Shown here piece after piece: positions 18,382-26,769 of a stretch of 64,000 nt of DNA; within the stretch, counting starts at the first letter, position 1, and each line of letters starts with the position of its first letter. The DNA lies in contig JAEYPP010000071.1 in assembly GCA_023410575.1 (NCBI GenBank), positions 16,005-80,004 of the forward strand, given 5' to 3'. Under the pieces are notes generated by a model. It was not told where the DNA came from, searched no databases, and saw only the letters and a program-made list of their open reading frames with translations. Both the position numbers and the translations under genes were made by a program. This DNA is from Bacillota bacterium. Lineage in GTDB: Bacteria > Bacillota > Clostridia > Lachnospirales > Lachnospiraceae.

Positions 18382-18475
18382 CCCTTTATTTTATTCTAGT
18401 CAGCCCCTATACATTTACTGTTCAATTGCTGTTTTATTCCTATTATCTTGATATAGAAAATATTTGTGCATTTAC

Positions 18476-19627
18476 TTATTCTGTTACAACAACTGCGGAC
18501 TCAAGAATAATAGCACTTGCTTTATCAAACAATATAGAATTTCTAATAACCTCTTCACCACCCAAATCAGTAACAACCTTATCCTTATCTGTTTCACCAG
18601 AATATTCCATATACTCAGTAATTATATTTTCATACTCCTCATCAGATACAACTATGTTTTCTGCTTTAGCTACTTCTTCTAGAAGATATTTCTGGCGAAT
18701 ATTAAATTCAGATGCTTTTGCGATTTCTGAATAAAACTCTTCTAATGATAATCCTCCGAAGCTATAACTTATATAATCTTCTAATGTAAAACCATAAGTT
18801 TGTGCTACATTCTCATAATCACTCGTCATTTCTGATACAAATTGATCAATTTCAGCTTGATTTAGCCCAGTAAATGTTGCATTATCAATTGCCTTCTGCA
18901 TAATATCAATTTGTTTCTGCGAATTTGCACTATATTCCTTGGATGATTTTAAGCTGCTCTTAATAAATTCTCTATATTCCTCAACTGTCTTGTTACCATT
19001 CGTATCATTCGCCGCAACTACTGCATCACTAAGTGGTTCTTTTTCTCCACTATCAATAAAATTAATAGTCACTGTAAACACTGCATCTTTTCCAGCTAGA
19101 TCAGAGCTAACGTAATTTTCTGGAAAGGTGCAATTAACATCAACGGTATCTCCAACATTCTTACCGATAAGACCAGATTCAAAGCCTTCAATAAACTGAC
19201 CTGATCCAATAGTCAAAGAAAAGCCTTTAGCAGAACCACCGTCAAATTCTTTACCATCAATCTTTCCTACGTAATCAATATTAACGATGTCTTTGTCCTC
19301 AACAACTTTTTTATCAACAGGAATTGCAGTACCATATGCTTCATTAAAAGAATCTAATATTTCCTGTACTTCATCATCCGTAACTTCAGTCGGCATCACC
19401 GTTACTTCAAGTCCTTTATATTGTCCAAGTTCAACTGTAACATTGCTTTCTATCACCTCTGGTGTTGCTTCCCCTGTTGCCTCTGGTGTTGCTTCTGGTG
19501 TTACCGCCTCGGTTACACTAGGAGTTTCTGTTACACCTTCCTTCGTGTCCGTTTTTTTACTACCACATGCAGTTAATGATAATACCAAACATAAACATGT
19601 ACTAAGTATCAATGACTTCTTTCTCAT
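18476..19627 (-). CDS. Trigger-factor-like FKBP lipoprotein
   Basis: A 383-residue lipoprotein. The signal peptide ends in a lipobox (LSLTACGS, Cys at residue 21). A Thr/Pro/Glu-rich spacer with imperfect repeats (TPEATPEATGEATPE) follows, then an FKBP domain (about 95-185; DIVNIDYVGKIDGKEFDGG, GFESGLIGKNVGDTV) and a trigger-factor-type helical C-terminus. It is predicted to be a surface-anchored prolyl isomerase or foldase, a role PrsA plays in Bacilli. It is paralogous to the adjacent membrane-anchored protein. The spacer varies quickly in such proteins and is probably a wall-spanning linker. Confidence 0.85.
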   Translation of the reverse strand: MRKKSLILSTCLCLVLSLTACGSKKTDTKEGVTETPSVTEAVTPEATPEATGEATPEVIESNVTVELGQYKGLEVTVMPTEVTDDEVQEILDSFNEAYGTAIPVDKKVVEDKDIVNIDYVGKIDGKEFDGGSAKGFSLTIGSGQFIEGFESGLIGKNVGDTVDVNCTFPENYVSSDLAGKDAVFTVTINFIDSGEKEPLSDAVVAANDTNGNKTVEEYREFIKSSLKSSKEYSANSQKQIDIMQKAIDNATFTGLNQAEIDQFVSEMTSDYENVAQTYGFTLEDYISYSFGGLSLEEFYSEIAKASEFNIRQKYLLEEVAKAENIVVSDEEYENIITEYMEYSGETDKDKVVTDLGGEEVIRNSILFDKASAIILESAVVVTE

Positions 19628-19752
19628 AATAATCCCTCACTTATTCTTATTGGCTACTGCATGATTGCGTAGCAAGTTATATATAAATTTATCTACATAA
19701 ACTTATAGTCAGATAGACTATTCATTTATACCACACTTTTTTAAAAAAAGAA

Positions 19753-19797
19753 AGCCTTTCAAAAAAGTTCATACAAAGTTCACTCTTATGAAAGGCT
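19753..19797 (-). terminator. Terminator of the GH105 gene
   Basis: AGCCTTTCA/TGAAAGGCT arms with a 27-nt loop, followed on the minus strand by TTTCTTTTTTTAA. It begins 14 nt past the stop codon. Confidence 0.75.
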
Positions 19798-19810
19798 CAA
19801 CCTAATATAA

Positions 19811-20935
19811 TTATTTTAGTCTCAATAACTCAGTGTATGCTAATAAAAATGGCCCTACACCTTTCGCATCATCCTGCACAATCGGTTCTGACATATAATA
19901 TTCATATGATCCATCACGCATATCTTTGCCACCAAGACCAGCCACTAAGCAAATACCCCCAAGACTCATCTTATCTTCTTGCGTGTGAAGATACTTTTCA
20001 CATATTCCATCCATTGCTTTCTTAGCATACTGACGATAACTGTCTGGTAAGAAACCAAGACGTACTCCTTTTAAGATACCATAAGCCATGATGGAGCTTC
20101 CACTAGTTTCAAGATAGTTCTTTTCATGACCACCCATATTAACTACTTGATACCACATACCACTCTCATCCTGGTATTTTAACATGCTTTCGATCAATTC
20201 AACAAAGATATTCTTTAACTTTTCGTATTCTTCTTCATAACCTACCATATCACATTTATCCAATGTATCGAGTAGCGCCATCGTGTACCAACCAATTGCT
20301 CTCAGCCAGAAATTTTTTGACAAGCCTGTTTCTTTATCACACCAAAACATCTCACGAGAAGAATCATAGGCATGATAATATAACCCTGTGTCCTTATCTC
20401 TCATTAAATTATACACATTAAAGAATTGCCGAAAAATATCCGAGTAATTTTTCTTCTGATGAAATCTTGTTTCGTATTCCATATAAAAAGGCTGTCCCAT
20501 ATAAAGGCCATCTAACCAAATCTGATGTGGATATATTAATTTATGCCAGAAGTTACCTTCTTTTGTCCTTGGTTGTTTCTGCACTTGTTCATATACAAGA
20601 TCAATTGCCTTGCGATATTTCTCTTTACCAGTTAGATCATATAGCTCAAATAACGTCTTACCTGCATTAACATCATCAATATTAAACTTTTCAATATGAT
20701 ATCCATCAATCGTTCCATCTTCTCTGACACGATAATCTATGAACGCATCTGCAAAATCGAGATATTTTTTTTCCTTTGTAATAGAATACATCTCTAAAAC
20801 TGCTTTGATCATACATCCATCAATGTAATTCCATTCTGATTTTAAACCTTGTTTTAATTTTTCTATGTTCCACATTGGGCGCTCAGGTGTACTCTTATCA
20901 AGTAACTCATTAATATATTTTACAATTATGTCCAC
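19811..20935 (-). CDS. Unsaturated rhamnogalacturonyl hydrolase (GH105)
   Basis: A 374-residue cytoplasmic enzyme of the YteR/YesR family (GH105), with no signal peptide. It removes the unsaturated galacturonate from rhamnogalacturonan lyase products. The (alpha/alpha)6 barrel motifs are visible: WNYIDGCMIKA, the LWxDGLYMG-type segment (IWLDGLYMGQPFYMEY, with the catalytic Asp), and FWLRAIGWYTMALLDTL. The start is a GTG with GGAGG 7 nt upstream. The promoter carries a perfect 12-bp palindrome between its -35 and -10 hexamers, so the gene is probably repressed by a LacI-family or CcpA-like protein. Confidence 0.9.
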   Translation of the reverse strand: MDIIVKYINELLDKSTPERPMWNIEKLKQGLKSEWNYIDGCMIKAVLEMYSITKEKKYLDFADAFIDYRVREDGTIDGYHIEKFNIDDVNAGKTLFELYDLTGKEKYRKAIDLVYEQVQKQPRTKEGNFWHKLIYPHQIWLDGLYMGQPFYMEYETRFHQKKNYSDIFRQFFNVYNLMRDKDTGLYYHAYDSSREMFWCDKETGLSKNFWLRAIGWYTMALLDTLDKCDMVGYEEEYEKLKNIFVELIESMLKYQDESGMWYQVVNMGGHEKNYLETSGSSIMAYGILKGVRLGFLPDSYRQYAKKAMDGICEKYLHTQEDKMSLGGICLVAGLGGKDMRDGSYEYYMSEPIVQDDAKGVGPFLLAYTELLRLK

Positions 20936-20985
20936 GCAATATCCTCCTAGTATGTTATGTAAAACATAAGTATTATAAGTACCTA

Positions 20986-21014
20986 ATTATATCATGGTAA
21001 GCGCTTACATTCAA
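20986..21014 (-). promoter_or_regulatory. GH105 promoter with an operator inside the spacer
   Basis: TTGAAT, 17-nt spacer, TATAAT on the minus strand. The spacer contains GTAAGCGCTTAC (20997-21008), a perfect palindrome with the central CG typical of LacI-family operators and cre sites. A repressor bound here would block RNA polymerase directly. Confidence 0.75.
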
Positions 21015-21055
21015 TATAAAACAACATTCTTTTATTCCAACTACAAAGACTAGGA

Positions 21056-21742
21056 TTAAAATTCTTCGATATATGTAACCCCTTCTGCTTTACTTAGTAT
21101 TTCTAGTATTTCAACATGAGTTCGTTTTTTTAACGAGCGCATCGTAACTAATATTCCTATCCTCTCATTGGCAATTGCCTTATCATGATTGATTTCCATG
21201 TCACTGATCTTTAATTCATTCTCTTTCACATAATTAAGGAAACCTGCTAGTACACCAAGATTGGTTAATTCTATATAGAGATTCATTATTGTAGCCGTCG
21301 ATATCACTTTGTCATCAACATTTTGTAATGCAGCAACAATAATAAATGTTAATATAGAACCAATGATTGCTCCACTATAAAACCCTATTCCTATCGCTAG
21401 TCCAATACAGGCTACTGCCCATAATCCAGCTGCTGTTGTCAATCCACGAACTTTGTTTCTTCCAGTAACAATTATAGTTCCTGCACCAAGGAAACCAATC
21501 CCACTAATCACCTGAGCACCCAAACGTGCTGGATCTGCTTGTGGATACTGCATAACCATATATTGATTCGTTATCATAACTAGGGTTGCCCCCATGCAAA
21601 CAAGCATATAAGTACGGAATCCTGCTGGATGTCTCTTTCTTCCTCTCTCAATTCCAAGGATACCACCACATAATATTGCTAGTAACAATCGTGTTGTTAT
21701 TGAAATAATATTAAACTGGTAAAAAATTTCAGGTAACATCAT
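21056..21742 (-). CDS. MgtC/SapB family membrane protein
   Basis: A 228-residue protein. The MgtC core fills residues 1-150 with four or five membrane segments and the hallmark GGILGIERGRKRHPAGFRTY, GAQVISGIGFLGAGTI and VRGLTTAAGLWAVACIGLAIG motifs. An ACT-like cytoplasmic domain follows (about 155-228). MgtC proteins are linked to low-magnesium adaptation and modulation of the F-type ATPase; the substrate or partner here is unknown. An AGGAGG site precedes two adjacent ATG codons. It stands alone between the GH105 gene and the divergent isomerase-like gene. A TATAATAG -10-like sequence lies upstream without a clear -35. Confidence 0.88.
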   Translation of the reverse strand: MMLPEIFYQFNIISITTRLLLAILCGGILGIERGRKRHPAGFRTYMLVCMGATLVMITNQYMVMQYPQADPARLGAQVISGIGFLGAGTIIVTGRNKVRGLTTAAGLWAVACIGLAIGIGFYSGAIIGSILTFIIVAALQNVDDKVISTATIMNLYIELTNLGVLAGFLNYVKENELKISDMEINHDKAIANERIGILVTMRSLKKRTHVEILEILSKAEGVTYIEEF

Positions 21743-21978
21743 ATGTATCCTCCTTACAACTCATAAATAATATTTTTCTCTATTATACCTTAAATTCTCC
21801 TAAAGCTCCATCTAATTATTCAATTTTCTCGGATAATTTCTCATTAACTTCTTGGGCATCTCCATACTTTCCACCAGTCTGCTTACACCATTATCAACTT
21901 TTTTGGGAGGTGGCAACCTACAATTTATAGATGTGCTAAAAAAGAATCATTTGGTCTATAAATTATATACACAAGTGA

Positions 21979-22007
21979 TTGACAAGTTAGTAAATAGCAC
22001 CTATAAT
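21979..22007 (+). promoter_or_regulatory. Consensus sigma-A promoter of the isomerase-like gene
   Basis: TTGACA, 17-nt spacer, TATAAT: both hexamers are perfect and spacing is ideal. It lies 90 nt upstream of the start codon. The rest of the 354-nt gap (21743-22096) shows no gene. Strong constitutive expression is expected unless an operator was missed. Confidence 0.85.
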
Positions 22008-22096
22008 TGAATTAGTATAATAACTAAACTAAATGACTAAAAAGTTAGACAGATAAGTTTTTTATATTTATTACATGCATAGAAAGGTAGGTTTAT

Positions 22097-23581
22097 ATGA
22101 TGAATAATATTCCTAATATCAAGTTAGGTATCGCTTCCGTAAGTCGTGACTGTTTCCCAATGGAATTATCTGCAAGTAGACGTGCTGCTGTTGTAGCTGC
22201 ATACCGCAAAAAAGGGTTAGAAGTTATTGAATGTCCAATTACAATGGAGAATGAACTACATATGAAGGAAGCACTAGCTTTCTTAAAAGAAGCAGAATGT
22301 AATGCCTTGGTTATCTACCTTGGTAACTTTGGACCAGAAACTACAGAGACATTATTAGCTAAATATTTTGATGGACCAGTAATGTTTGTTGCTGCTGCTG
22401 AAGAATCTACTTCTATCTTAGCTGACAAACGTGGCGACGCTTACTGTGGTATGCTTAATGCAAGCTACAATTTAAAGTTAAGAAATATTAAAGCTTATAT
22501 ACCAGAGAATCCAGTTGGAACACCAGATGAAGTTGCTGACCGTATGGAAGAGTTCCTTCCAATTGCTCGCGCAGTTTATGGACTTAATAACCTTAAAGTT
22601 ATTGCCTTTGGACCACGTCCTCAGGATTTCTTAGCTTGTAATGCTCCAATCAAGCAGCTTTATAACTTAGGTATTGAAATTGAAGAGAATTCCGAATTAG
22701 ATTTATATGCTGCTTTTAATGCACATGCGAATGACCCAAGAATCCCTGCTGTTATCGCTGATATGGAGAGCGAGTTGGGTGCTGGTAACAAGATGCCTGG
22801 TATTCTTCCAAAACTTGCTCAATATGAATTAACTTTACTTGATTGGTTAGAAGAACATAAAGGTTCTAGAGACTATGTTGTATTTGCTAATAAGTGCTGG
22901 CCAAGTTTCCAAACTCAGTTTGGTTTCGTACCATGCTATGTTAATAGCCGTTTAACTGCAAAAGGTATCGCTGTTTCATGTGAAGTTGATATCTATGGTG
23001 CTGTTAGTGAATATATTGGTTCTTGTGTAAGTGAAGATGCTGTAACCTTACTTGATATCAACAACACAGTACCAGCTGATTTATACGAAGCAGACATTAA
23101 GGGTAAATATGATTACCAGTTAAATGATACTTTCATGGGCTTCCATTGCGGTAATACAGCAATCTGCAAATTATCCTCTGGTACTATGAAGAATCAGAAG
23201 ATAATGGCAAGAAGCCTCGAGCCAAATCAAGAACCTAATATCACAAGAGGTACTCTTGAGGGTGATATCGCTCCTGGTGCTATTACATTCTATCGTCTTC
23301 AATCTACAGCTGATGCACAGCTTCGTGCTTATGTTGTTGAAGGTGAAGTATTACCAGTTGCAACTCGTTCCTTCGGTTCGATTGGTATTTTCGCAGTCAA
23401 AGAGATGAATCGTTTCTATCGTCATATCTTGGTTGAGAAAAATTATCCTCATCACGGAGCTGTTGCATTCGGACATTATGGAAAGATTATGTATGAAATC
23501 TTTAAGTATCTCAACGTAACAGATATTGGTTTCAATCAGCCAAAGGGTATGTTATATCCTACTGAAAATCCATTTTGTTAA
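22097..23581 (+). CDS. L-fucose/L-arabinose isomerase family protein
   Basis: A 494-residue protein of the L-fucose isomerase-like superfamily. The N-terminal half has the Rossmann-like ALVIYLGNFGPE segment; the C-terminal half has the CEVDIYGAVSEYIG and FHCGNTA motifs seen in this family, where Glu, Asp and His residues bind Mn2+. It may interconvert an aldose and a ketose from plant cell-wall sugars, consistent with the nearby GH105, but the exact sugar is unknown and family members are often annotated only as fucose isomerase-related. It has a strong consensus promoter and its own terminator, so it is likely a highly expressed single gene. Confidence 0.8.
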   Translation: MMNNIPNIKLGIASVSRDCFPMELSASRRAAVVAAYRKKGLEVIECPITMENELHMKEALAFLKEAECNALVIYLGNFGPETTETLLAKYFDGPVMFVAAAEESTSILADKRGDAYCGMLNASYNLKLRNIKAYIPENPVGTPDEVADRMEEFLPIARAVYGLNNLKVIAFGPRPQDFLACNAPIKQLYNLGIEIEENSELDLYAAFNAHANDPRIPAVIADMESELGAGNKMPGILPKLAQYELTLLDWLEEHKGSRDYVVFANKCWPSFQTQFGFVPCYVNSRLTAKGIAVSCEVDIYGAVSEYIGSCVSEDAVTLLDINNTVPADLYEADIKGKYDYQLNDTFMGFHCGNTAICKLSSGTMKNQKIMARSLEPNQEPNITRGTLEGDIAPGAITFYRLQSTADAQLRAYVVEGEVLPVATRSFGSIGIFAVKEMNRFYRHILVEKNYPHHGAVAFGHYGKIMYEIFKYLNVTDIGFNQPKGMLYPTENPFC

Positions 23582-23609
23582 TTTTTCTTTTTTCTTATAA
23601 TATAACTAA

Positions 23610-23639
23610 AGGGGCTGTTTTTTCAGCCCCCCTTTTTTT
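23610..23639 (+). terminator. Terminator of the isomerase-like gene
   Basis: AGGGGCTG/CAGCCCCC hairpin with a 6-nt T-rich loop and a seven-T tail. The tail overlaps the stop codon of the convergent lipoprotein gene. Confidence 0.85.
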
Positions 23640-25920
23640 ATTCACTTAAATATAGATTTACTTTTTCTGTTGTTGCTTGTACGACCTCATCTAATGACTT
23701 TTCTCCACGCAAATAGGATAAACCAGCTTCTACAATTATATCTAGAACAATGGTGTCATTATTCACGGCTTTTGTAAGTGAGAGCAACATACTATAATAT
23801 CCCTTTCTTTCCTCAACACTTAGATCTTTCCCATTGATCATAATCACTTTTCCTTCTTTATCTATTATGCTAAAACCAAGTGTCAAATCTTTATCTTCTG
23901 GTTCATTCATCCACTTATCTAATGCGAAAGAGTTCATTGGAAATCCATCAATAAAATGTTTCGATTGTATTTCTTCCTCATATAAGCTTTTTACAAAGTC
24001 CTTTGCCAGATTAATATCCTTCGTTGCTTTATTAATACCTACAATACCATTAGGGATAAACTTATCACTCACTGATCCATAATACCCATTAACTTGTTTG
24101 ATACATGCATCATTGAATTGCAAGTCCTTCGTATCACTTATGTAGCCCATGGCTGCTGAAACATTCGAAGAGAGCAGTTGTAAGGCATTGTCGCTGAAAA
24201 TACTTTGAATTCTCTTATTCCCCCCCATCCCATTAATAACTACGATGTCATTTATTTCATTCTGTTCTGCTATAGCACCTGTATTCTCAGCTAAGGTCTT
24301 AATATTAGTCAAGAAATTCCTTAATGGAGTCTCATCAATCAGGCCATCAACTCCTGTAAATTCGTCATAGTATGTATATAAGAACATGGTTAATAATTGA
24401 TTATAAGAATGTACTTCAAAAAGTTTCTCTTTCTCATGATTCATTGACAGTTGGGCTAATGCAGAAGTACTTAATGTCTCCTTAGCAATATCTTCACTAA
24501 AGTAATAAATCGGGGCAAGAAATCTTATTGGCATACCATATACTTTTCCATCTTTCATATAATTATCAGCTATATTCTTTACTAATGAACCACTCTTATA
24601 TAGTTCAGAAAAAATATCATTAGTATCCACTAACACTCCACTTTGGATATATGACTCCATTGGCAAACCATCTAACACAATAATATCTGCTCCTTTTTGT
24701 GAAAGCAATTCCGTATTCAAAGCTCGAATCTGATCACTTACTGTTACCGAAGAATCATCAGAATTTGCAACAACATACTCTATCTTTGTATCCGTATGTT
24801 TCTTCATATAATTTGAGATTGACTCACGAATTGATATATTATCCCATAAGGAATAAACCGTTAGTTCCTTACTAAAAGTCGCTTCTATTGTTTCATCATA
24901 AATATATTGTGCAAATGATACTTTACCACTCTCACTCCGACTATGATATAGAACATAAAAAGTCTCATATTCTCCATTAGATACATTAAAAGACGTAACG
25001 CCATAGCTCGGAATGCCCATACTACTAATGCTACCATCAACTAATGTTTCCCACATTGTACTACCTTTTTTATAACAGTGGATTCCCAAACGATCTAAAA
25101 GATAAATATTTCCACCATCTGACACTTGAATGTTGATTGGACCATTGATTGTACTAATCTGATATTTTTCTTCCTTTTTCGTTTCAAAATCATAACTATG
25201 AATGAACGATTCGCCTACTGGTAGGTAGTATATTGTATTGTCCTTAATGATATAACGTTGCTCTGTCTCGATCGGTATTAAATCTACTGTTTTTTTCTTA
25301 TCCAAATCATAAAAAAATACCTGTTCATCGTTTTCCTTATAACTTAAAATTCCATCCTTTGATACCTGAGGATCAGAAATTATCTTACCATGATACACTT
25401 TCTCAATTTCTTCTTTCTCCTTATCCCCCCAGGACTCAGGAGTAAGATTAACATACTTTTTACCTTCTGCGTCTAGCCCATATAAGTAAGAGTAAATACT
25501 ATATGTTTCCTGGTCTTTCCCGATATTCTCACTCTCAAATATCTCACTGAGCATATAATAATTATCATCCTGACCTAGTATAATCTGTGTTGGTAAGCTA
25601 CCATTCGTATTTACTGCTTCAGATGCCCAATCTACCTGTTTTTTTTCATATGTATCGTTCATACATGTATAACAAAAAACTACATAAGTGCCATCAGTTT
25701 CATTAATTCCAAAAGTATAATATTCTAGCTGTCCTGCTGCATTGCATATAGCTCCTATACGCATCTCATTAGGTGAAAACTCTGGCAGATTCATTTCCTG
25801 CTCAACATATCGTCCCATTTCTTTTTGTTCCTTATCCTTCATACTTTCTTTTGTATTGCATCCTGTAAAGGATACCAACAATGACAGAATGCATATCCAA
25901 ATAGCTATTTTTCTCTTCAT
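23638..25920 (-). CDS. Extracellular solute-binding lipoprotein with N-terminal propeller-like region
   Basis: About 760 residues. The signal peptide ends in a lipobox (LLVSFTGCNT). Residues about 30-350 look like a beta-propeller (repeated strands such as GNIYLLDRLGIHCYKKG and DNTIYYLPVGESFIHSYD). Residues about 355-760 resemble an ABC family 1 solute-binding protein (ADIIVLDGLP, GKVYGMPIRFLAPIYYF, NGIVGINKATKDINLAKDF). Solute-binding proteins are usually 420-550 residues, so this is a fusion type that recurs in Lachnospiraceae. No permease gene is adjacent. The start at 25920 fits the ribosome site and signal peptide; the frame opens at 25950. The substrate is unknown; a sensory role is possible. 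Confidence 0.78.
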   Translation of the reverse strand: MKRKIAIWICILSLLVSFTGCNTKESMKDKEQKEMGRYVEQEMNLPEFSPNEMRIGAICNAAGQLEYYTFGINETDGTYVVFCYTCMNDTYEKKQVDWASEAVNTNGSLPTQIILGQDDNYYMLSEIFESENIGKDQETYSIYSYLYGLDAEGKKYVNLTPESWGDKEKEEIEKVYHGKIISDPQVSKDGILSYKENDEQVFFYDLDKKKTVDLIPIETEQRYIIKDNTIYYLPVGESFIHSYDFETKKEEKYQISTINGPINIQVSDGGNIYLLDRLGIHCYKKGSTMWETLVDGSISSMGIPSYGVTSFNVSNGEYETFYVLYHSRSESGKVSFAQYIYDETIEATFSKELTVYSLWDNISIRESISNYMKKHTDTKIEYVVANSDDSSVTVSDQIRALNTELLSQKGADIIVLDGLPMESYIQSGVLVDTNDIFSELYKSGSLVKNIADNYMKDGKVYGMPIRFLAPIYYFSEDIAKETLSTSALAQLSMNHEKEKLFEVHSYNQLLTMFLYTYYDEFTGVDGLIDETPLRNFLTNIKTLAENTGAIAEQNEINDIVVINGMGGNKRIQSIFSDNALQLLSSNVSAAMGYISDTKDLQFNDACIKQVNGYYGSVSDKFIPNGIVGINKATKDINLAKDFVKSLYEEEIQSKHFIDGFPMNSFALDKWMNEPEDKDLTLGFSIIDKEGKVIMINGKDLSVEERKGYYSMLLSLTKAVNNDTIVLDIIVEAGLSYLRGEKSLDEVVQATTEKVNLYLSE

Positions 25921-26123
25921 ACAATTTTCCTTTCCTCTTCCATTATTCATGTTCCTATATAACTATAGAAAACAAATCTCAAAATGCTCTCAAATGGATG
26001 TGAAATAATTGTGAATTCTATTTTGATGTGAAAGGATAAGGTATAACAAGAAGCCCCCAGTGCCATGATGTGACCCAAACATTGAAAATCCCAGACTTTT
26101 ACTTGGAATTTTGTCTATAGTCT

Positions 26124-26162
26124 AAAAGCAGCTGCAAATTTCTTATTTACAGCTGCTTTTTT
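26124..26162 (-). terminator. Terminator of the dCMP deaminase gene
   Basis: AAAAGCAGCTG/CAGCTGCTTTT arms with a 15-nt loop, A-rich before and T-rich after in both orientations. It begins 20 nt past the stop codon. Confidence 0.75.
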
Positions 26163-26181
26163 CATTGCTTTTTTCTATTAA

Positions 26182-26649
26182 TTAATTGTTCTTTTCATTC
26201 TCATTTTTATCTTTTTCTAAATCAACTAACTCAATCCAGTCCGCATATTCAAACCAGTTAATCGTTGGTTTATACTCTTTTGCAAAAACAACTCTTGTAA
26301 CTCCAGAATTAATGATTACTTTTTGACATTCAGGACATGGTGTGTGTGTTACATATAGAGTTGCATCTTGTCGATCTTCTGGTGAAACTTCCATCAAACA
26401 ATTTACCTCTGCATGAATGGTTCTAACGCAATGATTATTGCTCATAAAGCAGCCCTCATCTTGACAATGAGGTAATCCCTTCGGACTTCCATTATACCCT
26501 GTACCCTTAATTCTCTTATTCTTAACTAGCAAGGATCCGACATGCAATCTTTCACAAGTGCTTCTTTCCGCAACTTCAAACGCAATATCCATAAAATAGT
26601 TATCCCAATCTTTTCTCAATCCTATTTCCTCCTTTATGACTTCACTCAT
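26182..26649 (-). CDS. Deoxycytidylate (dCMP) deaminase, ComEB-like
   Basis: A 155-residue zinc-dependent deaminase that converts dCMP to dUMP for thymidylate synthesis. The zinc site is clear: HAEVNC (His and catalytic Glu) near residue 79 and PCPECQK about 30 residues later. The DWDNYFMDIAFEVAERSTC start and GTGYNGSPKGLPHC segment are typical of dCMP deaminases, as is the extra Cys/His set (HCQDEGC, HC) that binds a second zinc. It is monocistronic and divergent from an amidohydrolase gene. It belongs to the ComEB group, although a role in competence is not implied. Confidence 0.92.
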   Translation of the reverse strand: MSEVIKEEIGLRKDWDNYFMDIAFEVAERSTCERLHVGSLLVKNKRIKGTGYNGSPKGLPHCQDEGCFMSNNHCVRTIHAEVNCLMEVSPEDRQDATLYVTHTPCPECQKVIINSGVTRVVFAKEYKPTINWFEYADWIELVDLEKDKNENEKNN

Positions 26650-26769
26650 TCTTCTAGTAACATAATAATAGCATATATCTACACTTTTTTACATAACAAC
26701 TTATGAAATCGATTTGAAATATTCAGTTTTGGATATAATATTTCTTATTTCAAACACGGAGTTGAAGAT

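Noticed and set aside
19470..19540. Repeats in the lipoprotein gene (TPEATPEATGEATPE)
   Set aside because: They are in-frame codons of a linker region, not a separate repeat element or CRISPR.
26040..26110. Unusual GC-rich stretch (GCCCCCAGTGCCATGATG) in the gap before the dCMP deaminase terminator
   Set aside because: No ORF, hairpin or repeat could be supported; it may be a remnant but there is no evidence.
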